In this document: positions 44,637 to 53,868 of the stretch, piece by piece
Layout of the letters: each line of letters starts with the position of its first letter
Position numbering within the stretch: position 1 is the stretch's first letter
Source of the DNA: SFDP01 sp051891855
GTDB lineage: Bacteria; Bacillota; Clostridia; Lachnospirales; Lachnospiraceae
Assembly: GCA_051891855.1 (NCBI GenBank)
Contig: JBJFFP010000024.1
Location: forward strand, 1-64,000
Reading direction: 5' to 3'
DNA length: 64,000 nucleotides
The notes under the pieces: model-generated
What the model saw: only the letters and a program-made list of their open reading frames with translations
Database searches by the model: none
What the model was told of the DNA's origin: nothing
Made by a program: the position numbers and the translations under genes

Positions 44637-46178
44637 TTAAAAGTTAAAATACAGGAAGGTACTCACCCCAGACAGGGAAATCACACACCACACAAATAAA
44701 ACTGCAGAAATCGCTGCACTGACTATCCCCAGAGAGGATTTACTTACAATTTGAGCACTATTTTTTCCAAAAAAGGTTATAGAAAGAAGGATTCCTGTAA
44801 ATACAAACAATAAATAGCAGTCACTGTTTGGCAGATTACTGATTCCGCTTATTTTAAGCAGATACCAGAATTCTCCCAGATTAAAGGCCTGCTTCATGGC
44901 TTCTCCAGGTAATGCCCAGGGTTTGCTAAAAATCTGACTGATCAGCAGATTTGCCTCTCCCACATCAGCTGCTCTGAAGTATACCCAGGCCAGACTGACA
45001 AAAGTAAAGGTAGCAATCACTCCCAGGATCTTTTTCGCCTTTATTCTCCCGGCTCTGCTTCTCTTGCTGTCAGAGACAGATACCATTATAGTATCGTTTC
45101 TTCTTTTTTCCCACCATCTGGTCAGAAGATAAAGAATTCCGTGCATCATACCCCAGATGATGAAGTTCCAGCCTGCTCCATGCCATAAGCCACTTAGGAA
45201 AAAGACCAAAAGAAGGTTGCCGTACATCTTTGCCGGGCCCTTTCGATTTCCTCCCAAAGGTATATAAATATTTTTGGTGAAAAACCGACTTAAGGTGATA
45301 TGCCATTTTTTCCAAAATTCAACGATATTCCCCGCCTTATAGGGAGAATAGAAATTTTCACAGATGTCAATGCCAAACATCCCCCCTATCCCCCGAGCCA
45401 TATCGCAATAACCGCTGAAATCATAGTAAAGCTGCAGAGAATAAAACAGAATCGTCAACAGGCTCTCAAAGCCATTGAGATTTCCCACATTGCCATAAGC
45501 ATAATCCACTGCCACACCGAAGGTATCCGCAATCAGAATCTTTTTTGCCAGCCCCAGAACGAAGAGATAAATTCCTCTGATAATTTTCTCCTCCTCTATC
45601 TTCTTTCTCCCAATAGCGGTAAATTGGGGAAGCATTTCCTCATGGGTGACAATAGGCCCTGCAATCAGCTGTGGGAAAAAGGAGACGAACAGGGCATAGT
45701 CGATAAAGTTGCAGCCTTCCAGCTCCCCCCGATAAGTATCTGCAAGGAAGGAAATCTGTTGAAAGGTAAAGAAGCTGATTCCCAACGGCAAAAGTATATA
45801 CTTTAAAGGCAGAGAAAGGCCAAACAGCTGATTAATGTTTTCCAGAAAAAAATCATAATATTTAAAATAAAACAGAACCAAAAGATTTAAGCTGATTCCC
45901 AGAGCAAGAATTTGATCCGTTTTTCTTTTATCTTCTCTATGGCCGGACACAGGACATTCCTTCTGCCTATAAGCAATCCAACGGTGAAAGCCATAATTGA
46001 TCAGGATACTGAATATCATAATCAACAAGTAATTCACACTGAAATAACCGTAAAACCAGAGAGAAAAGCAAGTAAGCCACACCTTAGCCAGTGTGGCCTG
46101 CCTGTTCTTTAATCCATAGTAGCCGAGTAAACACAGCGGCAAAAATAAGAAAAGAAAGATATAGGAATTAAATAGCAT
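44637..46178 (-). CDS. MBOAT family O-acyltransferase (copy A)
   Basis: The 513-residue protein has about 11 membrane helices and MBOAT hallmarks: GISFFTFQQISFLADTYRGE, QLIAGPIVTHEEMLPQF, YYDFSGYCDMARGI, NIYIPLGGNRKGP and SGLWHGAGWNFIIWGMMHG with both conserved histidines. DltB, AlgI and PatA use this fold to pass acyl groups across the membrane to a partner that modifies a polymer. GGGAG lies 9 bases before the ATG. It heads a run: MBOAT, SGNH, DUF6077-like, membrane protein, HTH. Confidence 0.93.
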   Translation of the reverse strand: MLFNSYIFLFLFLPLCLLGYYGLKNRQATLAKVWLTCFSLWFYGYFSVNYLLIMIFSILINYGFHRWIAYRQKECPVSGHREDKRKTDQILALGISLNLLVLFYFKYYDFFLENINQLFGLSLPLKYILLPLGISFFTFQQISFLADTYRGELEGCNFIDYALFVSFFPQLIAGPIVTHEEMLPQFTAIGRKKIEEEKIIRGIYLFVLGLAKKILIADTFGVAVDYAYGNVGNLNGFESLLTILFYSLQLYYDFSGYCDMARGIGGMFGIDICENFYSPYKAGNIVEFWKKWHITLSRFFTKNIYIPLGGNRKGPAKMYGNLLLVFFLSGLWHGAGWNFIIWGMMHGILYLLTRWWEKRRNDTIMVSVSDSKRSRAGRIKAKKILGVIATFTFVSLAWVYFRAADVGEANLLISQIFSKPWALPGEAMKQAFNLGEFWYLLKISGISNLPNSDCYLLFVFTGILLSITFFGKNSAQIVSKSSLGIVSAAISAVLFVWCVISLSGVSTFLYFNF

Positions 46179-46212
46179 TTCTCCAGACTCCCTTAAATCA
46201 TTCCGCTGAATC

Positions 46213-47151
46213 CTACTTGTTTTTTAAAACATACTCACCGTACACCCGGTTCAAGTCCATCTCAAAATTCTTTCGATCCCGCTGTACAATATTGTTTAAG
46301 ATCATTCCCGCAAAAAAAGACTGAATTGCTGCAAGGCAGACAAATCCACATACAATCAGGGTAGGGAACTTCAATACCAATCCGGTCTGCAGATATTCGA
46401 TGAAAACAGGAATAAAAAAGCCCATAGCCAGAAGCAGCAGCACCGATGCCAACAAATTAAAAAAGGGAAAGGGCCTATACTCCCGAAATAGCTTTCCAAT
46501 GGTCATCAATACCTTAAATCCATCTGAATAGGTATTCAGCTTGGATTCACTTCCCTCCGGCCGATCACGGTAATCCACCAGAACATTCTCTACCTGCATG
46601 TTATTGTTCACCGCGTGGATGGTCATTTCCGTTTCAATCTCAAAGCCCTTGCTCATTACCGGAAAGGTCTTCACAAACTGATAGCTGAAGGCTCTGTAGC
46701 CGGTCATAATGTCCTTAATCTCACTTTTAAACAGTACATTAATGCTCTTACGCACCAGAGAATTTCCAAAATTATGAAAAGGGCGCTTGTTCTGTGTAAA
46801 ATAAGTGGTGGAAAGTCGGTCTCCCACTACCATATCTGCATTCTCCTTGATAACCTTATCTGCCATTTCACGGGCATATTCCATAGGATAGGTATCATCT
46901 CCATCCACCATGATATAGCAGCGTGCATCAATTTCTCTGAACATGCGGCGAATAACATTACCTTTACCCTGCATATGCTCGTAACGGATAACGGCTCCTG
47001 CCTTCTTTGCCACCTCCACGGTTCTGTCCTGAGAATTATTGTCATATACATAGATTACCGCTTCCGGCAGAGCAGCCCTGGCATCCCTCACCACCTTGTC
47101 AATGGTTTTTTCCTCATTATAGCAGGGAATCAATACCGCAATCTTATCCAT
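46213..47151 (-). CDS. GT2 polyprenyl-phosphate glycosyltransferase (DPM1-like)
   Basis: The 312-residue protein has an N-terminal GT-A domain: MDKIAVLIPCYNEEKTIDKV, YVYDNNSQDRT, MVDGDDTYP (nucleotide-sugar metal site) and MTGYRAFS. Two C-terminal membrane helices follow (about 240-265 and 275-300). Such enzymes charge polyprenyl phosphate with a hexose from a nucleotide sugar; GT-C enzymes use the product. ATG 47151 is preferred: GAGAGG lies 4 bases before it, whereas the in-frame GTG at 47238 has no ribosome site and would add a 29-residue tail not seen in the family. Confidence 0.85.
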   Translation of the reverse strand: MDKIAVLIPCYNEEKTIDKVVRDARAALPEAVIYVYDNNSQDRTVEVAKKAGAVIRYEHMQGKGNVIRRMFREIDARCYIMVDGDDTYPMEYAREMADKVIKENADMVVGDRLSTTYFTQNKRPFHNFGNSLVRKSINVLFKSEIKDIMTGYRAFSYQFVKTFPVMSKGFEIETEMTIHAVNNNMQVENVLVDYRDRPEGSESKLNTYSDGFKVLMTIGKLFREYRPFPFFNLLASVLLLLAMGFFIPVFIEYLQTGLVLKFPTLIVCGFVCLAAIQSFFAGMILNNIVQRDRKNFEMDLNRVYGEYVLKNK

Positions 47152-47223
47152 AGTTCCTCTCGTTCCCGGCAGTCCGGCTGCCTCCTGTTTATTTGCACAT
47201 TCTTGCTTATTATAATATAAAAT

Positions 47224-47255
47224 CGGCTTTTCGTCCACCTTAGGAAGAAAAGCCG
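47224..47255 (-). terminator. Hairpin between GDSL gene and GT2 gene
   Basis: CGGCTTTTC and GAAAAGCCG form a perfect 9-bp stem with a 14-base loop. On the minus strand it is followed by ATTTTATATT. It lies 22 bases after the GDSL esterase stop and is a fair intrinsic terminator. Confidence 0.65.
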
Positions 47256-47277
47256 TAAAGAAAAGAGTTTCTATCCT

Positions 47278-48234
47278 TTATTTTTCCATATCTGTAAGCT
47301 TTGCGGCAACAAAGTCTGCGTACAATGCCCGTCCTTCTTCTGAAAGATGTACCCCGTCATACAGGTATTGATTTTGATTTTCTCCATTTATTCCCAGATC
47401 ATGATAGATATCCAAAAAAGCTGTACCATACTCCTCAGAGACTTCTTTGGCGGCTGCTACATAATCCTCTACGCTTCCTTCACTTAATTCTGTAGAGAAC
47501 TCCGTATAGGAGGGGGCAAGCAAAAGTACCTCCATTTCCGGATAGGTCTCCGTCATTTTAGCCACGGCATGACGAAGTGCTCCTACATAGGTGGTCATGT
47601 CATACATATCCTCAGGGTAGATTTCCACTCCTGAAAAATAATCATTAAGGCCATAAGAAATAATCAGGTAGTCTACTTCTTCAAAATTCACTGCATCAAT
47701 AATCTCTTTTGCCGGAAGTCCTTCCAAAAGCTTTGAGGATTCCTCCTTTCTGGCAATATACATTAAACCATTTACTGACTTGCTACTCCAGCCTTCCCTT
47801 ACATCCGTAGGTTCAGAAACCACTGCTGCCGAAGTTCCTCCAATAGAGCAGTTATATACCGTTATTCCCAGCATTTGCTCCAGACGCTCGGATACACCGT
47901 CCGCTCCCCTTTTGTCATCCCAGATACTGTCCCCAAAAACTGCTACCGCAATTTCTTCATCATCGCTTTTAGGGCTGTCTGTCTGTAGCTGGTTTTCCGA
48001 TACAGCCTCCGCCGAATAGCTGACTGTCCTTTCCTGTTGCAATATATCCTTTGCGTATTGAATCTGACCTCCCTCAGTATTTTCCCCTCTAATCTCCGTC
48101 TCCTGGGAGGCTTCTTCTGCTTTTTCTTTTCCCAGAATATACCTTTCATCTGTACTGATCAGTCTTCCGATTAGTACCAGCAAGGCTATAATAATCAAAC
48201 ACTCACCCAGGAAAACCATATTAACCTTTTTCAT
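47278..48234 (-). CDS. Membrane-anchored GDSL/SGNH esterase
   Basis: The 318-residue protein has an N-terminal membrane helix (about 6-26), a charged linker containing VSENQ, and an SGNH hydrolase domain: block I AVAVFGDSIWDD (Ser near residue 101), a Gly in SIGGTSA, block III SYGLNDYFSG and block V DGVHLSEEG. The four catalytic positions Ser, Gly, Asn and His are all present. It probably deacylates a cell-envelope glycan or lipid outside the membrane. AGGAGGAGG precedes the ATG. It follows a GT4-like gene by 134 bases that hold only a weak TCCTAT/ATAGGA hairpin and no clear promoter. Confidence 0.9.
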   Translation of the reverse strand: MKKVNMVFLGECLIIIALLVLIGRLISTDERYILGKEKAEEASQETEIRGENTEGGQIQYAKDILQQERTVSYSAEAVSENQLQTDSPKSDDEEIAVAVFGDSIWDDKRGADGVSERLEQMLGITVYNCSIGGTSAAVVSEPTDVREGWSSKSVNGLMYIARKEESSKLLEGLPAKEIIDAVNFEEVDYLIISYGLNDYFSGVEIYPEDMYDMTTYVGALRHAVAKMTETYPEMEVLLLAPSYTEFSTELSEGSVEDYVAAAKEVSEEYGTAFLDIYHDLGINGENQNQYLYDGVHLSEEGRALYADFVAAKLTDMEK

Positions 48235-48368
48235 CTTCCTCCTCCTTTTTTTCTCTGTTATATCTGATAATAAAAGTATAAACAGACAATCCTATATTTT
48301 TTCATAGGAAAAATTTTAAGGTTTTCTTAAAAAAGTGAGACGGCTGACTGCTGCTCTGGGAATCATCT

Positions 48369-49397
48369 CTATAACTCCGCCTGAATTGCCCGTACCAAGT
48401 ATTCCGAAATCGCTTTATAAGAGAATGTATTTTCAAAATGCTTATGTCCCGCTTCCCTAATCCGGCTGATAGCCTCTGCATTAGCCGGATCATTAATATA
48501 GGTCATCACTTCTTCCATGGCCTTTTGCGATTTATCCGTCAGAATGATCCCGGTTTCATTTGCCTTAATATATTCATCTATCACATCCGTATAAGAAGCG
48601 ATTACCAGCTTACTGTATTCAAGAGCCGTCATGATCACGATTTGTCCACTGGCACCGGTATTGTACTTCATCAGCATGATGACGGCATGTGCGTGACGAA
48701 GCAGCCGGTTAAATTCCTCATAAGGAATATCCCATAACACCTCAATATTCTCTGATAATTCATTATTCTGGCAATACTTTACAAAATCTTCGTTTGCCCG
48801 GGAAGCGGCAATCTTAATCTTCCAGGGATGATTTTGAAATAATTTTGCAAGTGCAACAAAATCACGATTCGCATAGCCTCCGGAAAAGAAATAGCCCTCG
48901 TCTCCTGCTTCCAATAAAACCTTATCTTTATCCCACTCTCCATAAGGAACATAAATAAAATGATCTGCCGTTAGCCGAAAATTGCTTTGATACAGTTCTA
49001 TTTCGGGACGGGAAAATACAACAATTTTAAAAACCGTATCGGCCGGCATAGTTAAATGGATAACCTTCCTTATGATTTTCATCATTTTGGGCTGATGAAT
49101 ATATACCCCATACCAAAACAGCTTATTGAAGCGAATCAGCCTGAGCTTTCTCATCAGCAGAAGGAACAGGGCACAATAATTGGAGCAGATAAGAATATTG
49201 GCCTCTTTAAACTGTCTCCTTGCCTTTAATAAATTAACTGCATTTTTGGCCTCTTTTCCCAGAAGCTCTCTTTTATTGGGAAAATTACCGTATTCCTTCC
49301 CATGCAATTCAACAACCTTGAAGGAAAGCCTTTCCTGCAAAACCTCCCGAACCGCTTTCCATTCTTTATCATAAGTAGTAATAAAATAGTTATTCAT
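48369..49397 (-). CDS. GT4-like glycosyltransferase
   Basis: The 342-residue protein has no membrane helix and looks like a two-domain GT-B enzyme. The C-terminal half has YFFSGGYANRDFVALAKLF, IKIAASRAN, VLWDIPYEEFNRLLRHAHAV and a donor-site stretch GASGQIVIMTALEYSKLVIA near residue 255. The usual E-x7-E of GT4 is altered. The donor is unknown. ATG 49397 has GGAGAGGG upstream. It is divergent from the GT-C gene at 49548 and probably acts in the cytoplasm in assembling the local glycan. Confidence 0.75.
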   Translation of the reverse strand: MNNYFITTYDKEWKAVREVLQERLSFKVVELHGKEYGNFPNKRELLGKEAKNAVNLLKARRQFKEANILICSNYCALFLLLMRKLRLIRFNKLFWYGVYIHQPKMMKIIRKVIHLTMPADTVFKIVVFSRPEIELYQSNFRLTADHFIYVPYGEWDKDKVLLEAGDEGYFFSGGYANRDFVALAKLFQNHPWKIKIAASRANEDFVKYCQNNELSENIEVLWDIPYEEFNRLLRHAHAVIMLMKYNTGASGQIVIMTALEYSKLVIASYTDVIDEYIKANETGIILTDKSQKAMEEVMTYINDPANAEAISRIREAGHKHFENTFSYKAISEYLVRAIQAEL

Positions 49398-49496
49398 GTC
49401 CCTCTCCATTCCATTCAGTAGGATTTAATCCCTACTCTATTCTAAAGTATAATTCTCAAAATCGGAAGCCTTTTTATGAGGATACCATAATGATAG

Positions 49497-49525
49497 TTTC
49501 AAAAGAAACATTTTTATGCTATAAT
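49497..49525 (+). promoter_or_regulatory. Candidate promoter of the GT-C gene at 49548
   Basis: A perfect TATAAT (49520-49525) lies 22 bases before the ATG; the -35 (TTTCAA, 17 bases upstream) is weak. Confidence 0.5.
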
Positions 49526-49547
49526 CTCGTTATTTAGGAGGCTAAGC

Positions 49548-50960
49548 ATGAATAACATTACAGGAAATAATTCCCTTTTTACAATATCCAAAATTATTGC
49601 TCCCATCACCCTGGGTGCTCTTATGGTATTCTATCTTATCTTTGCACTATATGATGGAGCAGTAATTGCCGTGGACTCCCCCGGCTATATTGAGATGAGC
49701 TTTTCCAGAGAGCCTTTATACCCTTTGTTCCTTGCTTTTTTCCGCCTTTTTGGAGAAAACTATCTTCTAAATGCGGTAATCGTCCAAAGCCTGTTAATGG
49801 CTTATGCTGCCTGGGCTCTGGCAGACTATCTTCGTCTGAGGCTAAAGGTACATCCTCTGTACAGTCTTCTTCTCTACCTTTTTGTACCGGCTACTTCTTT
49901 GCTTTGCCGCTTTGCGGCTAAACGTAGCTCCATGTATACCAACAGTATCCTTTCTGAGGGTATTGCCACCTCCCTCTATCTGCTGTTCATCCTTTATCTC
50001 TTTCGTTTTCTAATGGAAAAAAGGAAAAGCTGTCTGGCTGCTGCCTCTTTTCTTGCTTTCCTGCTAATTTCCACCAGAAAACAGATGCTCATGGTTATGC
50101 CCATGCTGATTTTGGCAATTATTTTCTTTGCTGCCTCCTCTTCTTTAGGGAAAAGAATCTTACAGGCCTTAATCCTCAGTCTGGTTATCCTGGCTTCCTC
50201 TACCCTTTTGGACTGCACCTATAATTATGCTGTAAGGGGACAGTTTGCCCGTCACAGCAGCGATAACCGTTTTGTCACCACCATGCTCTTTTACAATGCC
50301 CAAAGGTCGGATGCAGATTATATTGCAGATGAGACCATTCGGGAGCTGTTTCTGGAAATCTATGCCGTTTGTGAAGAAAATGGATATCTGGGCTCTCAGG
50401 CAGAAAAGGGTTGGCTGAATGAGGTTACCCATTTTGGAGAACACTATGACCATATTCAGATTGACACCATGTGGCCCATGATATTAGAGCAGGCTGGTGA
50501 AAATGTGGGGGAAGAAAGTGTAGCCCTAAAGGATATGGAAACTGATCGGATCAACGGCGTAATTATCCGTTCCATTCTACCCCATCAGCTTCCCAAGCTG
50601 GCTCACAGTTTGTTAAACAACTTTGCTTCGGGGCTGATTACTACGGTGGCACAAATGACTCCCGTTCTGATTGTTTATAGCGTTTTTGCCTACGCAGCTT
50701 TTTGTTTTCTTTTTGTCCGGATTTGTCTCCTTTACCACAAAACAAAAAAGCAGGAGTATTTTCATGTCCTGCTTCTTAGCGGTATTACCCTACTTGGTAT
50801 TCTTTGTAATGTGGCGCTGGTATCTGCGGTTATTTTCTGCCAGACCAGATACACCATCTATAATATGCCTCTATTTTATACGGCCGGTGCATTGCTTCTG
50901 TACGTTTACTCACGAACAATCCTTATGGAGTCGATGGAATCCACCTCAAACCGGGCATAA
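49548..50960 (+). CDS. Polytopic GT-C-like membrane glycosyltransferase
   Basis: The 470-residue protein has about 10 membrane helices. After the first helix comes a GT-C-like loop with an acidic motif (AVDSPGYIEMSFSREPLYPL), then RLFGENYLL. An extracytoplasmic region of about 120 residues (about 225-345) lies between helices. No donor can be inferred; a polyprenyl-phospho-sugar is usual. AGGAGG lies 6 bases before the ATG. Its 3' end overlaps the convergent SGNH gene by 55 bases. Confidence 0.7.
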   Translation: MNNITGNNSLFTISKIIAPITLGALMVFYLIFALYDGAVIAVDSPGYIEMSFSREPLYPLFLAFFRLFGENYLLNAVIVQSLLMAYAAWALADYLRLRLKVHPLYSLLLYLFVPATSLLCRFAAKRSSMYTNSILSEGIATSLYLLFILYLFRFLMEKRKSCLAAASFLAFLLISTRKQMLMVMPMLILAIIFFAASSSLGKRILQALILSLVILASSTLLDCTYNYAVRGQFARHSSDNRFVTTMLFYNAQRSDADYIADETIRELFLEIYAVCEENGYLGSQAEKGWLNEVTHFGEHYDHIQIDTMWPMILEQAGENVGEESVALKDMETDRINGVIIRSILPHQLPKLAHSLLNNFASGLITTVAQMTPVLIVYSVFAYAAFCFLFVRICLLYHKTKKQEYFHVLLLSGITLLGILCNVALVSAVIFCQTRYTIYNMPLFYTAGALLLYVYSRTILMESMESTSNRA

Positions 50961-52321
50961 TCCAGCAAAGCACCGCTTTCCTTCTCAAAAACCAGTATTC
51001 CTGCTCCTGCTTCTTTTTCCAGGGCAAATTCCTGCTCCTGCCAATCGATAATCATGGCTGCCGTATCGAAATTGATTCGCATACCGAAGCCTCCCAGAGA
51101 AGTATTACACTCCTCGCCCTCGTCAATCTGGTAAATCCGGTTTTTCCCCCGGTCTGCCAGGACGAAGGTATTTCCAGACGAAAAGCTTTCCACATCAATT
51201 CCGATATTGGCCAACAGTTCCCGCAGAATCGTATCATCCAACCAGTCTGCTCCCGGAGCCATCCAGATTCCAAAGCTCAGCTCCTGATCCGATAAAAGCA
51301 TCAGATAGCTTTTCAAATCCTGTGCAGCACGAAGATTATTCCATTTAAATTCCTGATAGACTTCATAGTCCTCATACCAGTCCTGATAAAGAGGATTTTC
51401 TCTCTGATCCGCAATCTCATACTCCTCACGGATATATTCACCCAGATAAGCAGTCAGCTTACGACCTCCGGAGGGATTTAAATGGGCACCGGGATCATAA
51501 CAGTCCGTATTGGGATTGATGAGGGAAAACAGCTGATGAAAATCCAGATAATTTACCTCATATTCCTTGGCTATGTCCCAAACCCGATTAGATTCCAGCT
51601 GCCAGCCACTGGAATCGGGAAATGGAATATAAGTTAACAATACCTGAATCTCCCTCCCCCGGCATTCCAGAATCATCTTTTCCAGATATTCCATACCCGT
51701 GGTTTCTCCCTGGATTTTTTCCTCCCGTCCAAAATCCCAATGCCTGTCGGGAACAGCAACGGCAATCCTGGACTCTGCCCCTTTTTCTAAATTGGATTTA
51801 GGCTGAAAATCCTCTGCAGTCACCTGACTCCAACGATTATGATAGGTGGAAAACTTCCAGAGAAAATCCCATTTCTGTGGAGAATCCCCTAACAAATCCT
51901 CAATCATGGCCACCTTGGTACCACCGAAAGGAATATGATCAACAGATAAATGAAGCTGCTCTATGGTACCTATTTTATCCTGCTCCTGCATCAAGCCACA
52001 GTCAATTACCACAAGCTTAGGTGTAGTCTCTTCCAATGCACATTTTAACAACCAGTAGTTTGTGGGAATCCGATTCCCGTGTCCTGCCAGATTATAGGAA
52101 ATAATTCCCTGCTCCTTCCACAGCTGCATGGGATAAATGGTATTCAATACACGACTCTGTCCAAAAAACAGTACGTCAAAATCTGCCTCCTGATGATAAA
52201 AATCCGCATACTTATTTACGCTGTCTTTTCTTTCCGTTATATCCGCCGCATAGTTTATGCCCAGAGCTGCCAATATAGCCACCATGATAAAGGAAAGAAA
52301 AAATTTAATTCCCTGCTTCAT
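50906..52321 (-). CDS. SGNH-like MBOAT partner with extra C-terminal domain (copy B)
   Basis: The 471-residue protein has an N-terminal membrane helix, a block-I motif DVLFFGQSRVLNTIYP (Ser near residue 56), and CYDPGAHLNPSGGRKL with the D-x-x-H pair near residue 285. The C-terminal region of about 130 residues (ELSFGIWMAPGADWLDDTIL, then NTFVLADRGKN) looks like a separate domain, perhaps of the ILEI/PANDER kind found in some wall-glycan proteins; this is weak. It follows an MBOAT gene by 50 bases and differs clearly from copies A and C. Confidence 0.7.
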   Translation of the reverse strand: MKQGIKFFLSFIMVAILAALGINYAADITERKDSVNKYADFYHQEADFDVLFFGQSRVLNTIYPMQLWKEQGIISYNLAGHGNRIPTNYWLLKCALEETTPKLVVIDCGLMQEQDKIGTIEQLHLSVDHIPFGGTKVAMIEDLLGDSPQKWDFLWKFSTYHNRWSQVTAEDFQPKSNLEKGAESRIAVAVPDRHWDFGREEKIQGETTGMEYLEKMILECRGREIQVLLTYIPFPDSSGWQLESNRVWDIAKEYEVNYLDFHQLFSLINPNTDCYDPGAHLNPSGGRKLTAYLGEYIREEYEIADQRENPLYQDWYEDYEVYQEFKWNNLRAAQDLKSYLMLLSDQELSFGIWMAPGADWLDDTILRELLANIGIDVESFSSGNTFVLADRGKNRIYQIDEGEECNTSLGGFGMRINFDTAAMIIDWQEQEFALEKEAGAGILVFEKESGALLDYARFEVDSIDSIRIVRE

Positions 52322-52371
52322 TTAATTTTCTCCTACCGCTTAAATTCCCTCAATTGTTTCTCTTCCTACCT

Positions 52372-53868
52372 TTAGAACTGAAAATAGATAAAGTTGGCTG
52401 CCTCATAGGCCGATCCCCAAATACCGGTCAGGACAATAAAAACAATACTTCCTGCAACCACCAGCCACTGAAACCAATATTCCTGTTTAAGGAGTATCTT
52501 TCTTGGCTGTACTCCTTTGTATTTCAAGAAGTCTGCCAGAAAAAGCAGGATGATGCTGTACATCATCAGGGTAAAGTTCTTCTGATCCAGCCCACAGGTG
52601 TATAGGGAGCCATCAACCAATATCCCCGGATTGAATCCCGACAGAATTTTTTGGATAATTTCCCTAGCCTGTGTGATTTCTGTCGCTCTGAAAAAAATAC
52701 CGGAAAAGGCAAAGAGCAGAAAGGTAACCATAACCTTAAACAGCTTATGACTATAGCTTTCCCTATCCAGATGCAGACACCTTACCAGACGGGTTCTCAC
52801 GGGCATAAGCCAGTTTCCTACCATCTGATAGAAGCCATTCAGCAGCCCCCAGATAATGTAAGTCCAATTGGCACCATGCCAAAGCCCACTGACAAAAAAC
52901 ACGATAATGATATTGAGGTATTTTCTAAACGTTCCCTTACGATTTCCTCCTAAAGGAATATACAGATAATCTCTAAACCAGGTATTCAGGGATATATGCC
53001 ATCTTCTCCACAATTCTGCAACGGAAGCAGCAAAAAAAGGAGCATTAAAATTATCCATAATCCGGTAGCCCAGCACTCTGGCACTTCCCATGGCAATCAC
53101 GGAGTAACCGTAAAAATCACAATACAGCTGGATGGCAAACAGAAGACTTGCTACTAATAGAAATCCCCCATTATACTTGAAATGATTTCCGTATACCTCA
53201 TCCACAAAAATCGCCACCCTGTCCGCTAAAACCATCTTCAGAAAAAATCCCCAAAGCATGAGCAATAAGCCCTCTCTCACATTCTCTACGTTAAATTTGG
53301 AAGGTTCTGACAGCTGCTTTAACAGATTCTTAGAGCGTTCAATAGGGCCTGCCACCAGCTGGGGAAAGAAGGAAACGAACAGGGCGTACCGAAAAAAATT
53401 CTTTTCTGCGTAAATATCCCCCCGATATACATCTAAGGTATAGCTCAATGCCTGAAAGGTAAAAAAGGAAATTCCTACCGGCAGGACAATGCTGAACCGG
53501 GGCATATTTAACTCAATATGTAACAGACGAAAGAGAGCCTGGACATTTTCCAGCAGAAAATTGGTATATTTAAAATAACAGAGTACCCCTATATTCAACA
53601 ATACACTTAAGGCTACACACAGCTTCTTCCCTTTCTCTACCTTTTCCAAAGACCAGGCCTGTTTTCTGCACCATTCAATTCCCAATCCGCTAAGCCAGGT
53701 GACCGTTGTGGAAAACAGCAAAAGGAATACGTACCTAGCATCCCAGCACAGATAAAAATAGTAGCTGGCTGCCAAAAGCCATAAATAGCGGACTTTAGCC
53801 GGCAGGCTGAAACAGATTAATAATACAATGGGGAAAAAAATCAAGAATTGCAATGAATTGAATAACAT
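52372..53868 (-). CDS. MBOAT family O-acyltransferase (copy B)
   Basis: The 498-residue protein has about 11 membrane helices with GISFFTFQALSYTLDVYRGD, QLVAGPIERSKNLLKQL, YCDFYGYSVIAMGSARV, YLYIPLGGNRKGT and SGLWHGANWTYIIWGLLNGF. The WHG histidine is present, but the second conserved position (WG-x-x-HG) is Asn here. AGGAGAGG lies 5 bases before the ATG. Its start overlaps the end of the HAD gene by 28 bases, so the two are translated together. Confidence 0.92.
   Translation of the reverse strand: MLFNSLQFLIFFPIVLLICFSLPAKVRYLWLLAASYYFYLCWDARYVFLLLFSTTVTWLSGLGIEWCRKQAWSLEKVEKGKKLCVALSVLLNIGVLCYFKYTNFLLENVQALFRLLHIELNMPRFSIVLPVGISFFTFQALSYTLDVYRGDIYAEKNFFRYALFVSFFPQLVAGPIERSKNLLKQLSEPSKFNVENVREGLLLMLWGFFLKMVLADRVAIFVDEVYGNHFKYNGGFLLVASLLFAIQLYCDFYGYSVIAMGSARVLGYRIMDNFNAPFFAASVAELWRRWHISLNTWFRDYLYIPLGGNRKGTFRKYLNIIIVFFVSGLWHGANWTYIIWGLLNGFYQMVGNWLMPVRTRLVRCLHLDRESYSHKLFKVMVTFLLFAFSGIFFRATEITQAREIIQKILSGFNPGILVDGSLYTCGLDQKNFTLMMYSIILLFLADFLKYKGVQPRKILLKQEYWFQWLVVAGSIVFIVLTGIWGSAYEAANFIYFQF

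Noticed and set aside
47152..47238. Longer GTG start of the GT2 gene
   Set aside because: No ribosome site, overlaps the terminator-like hairpin, and adds residues not typical of the family.
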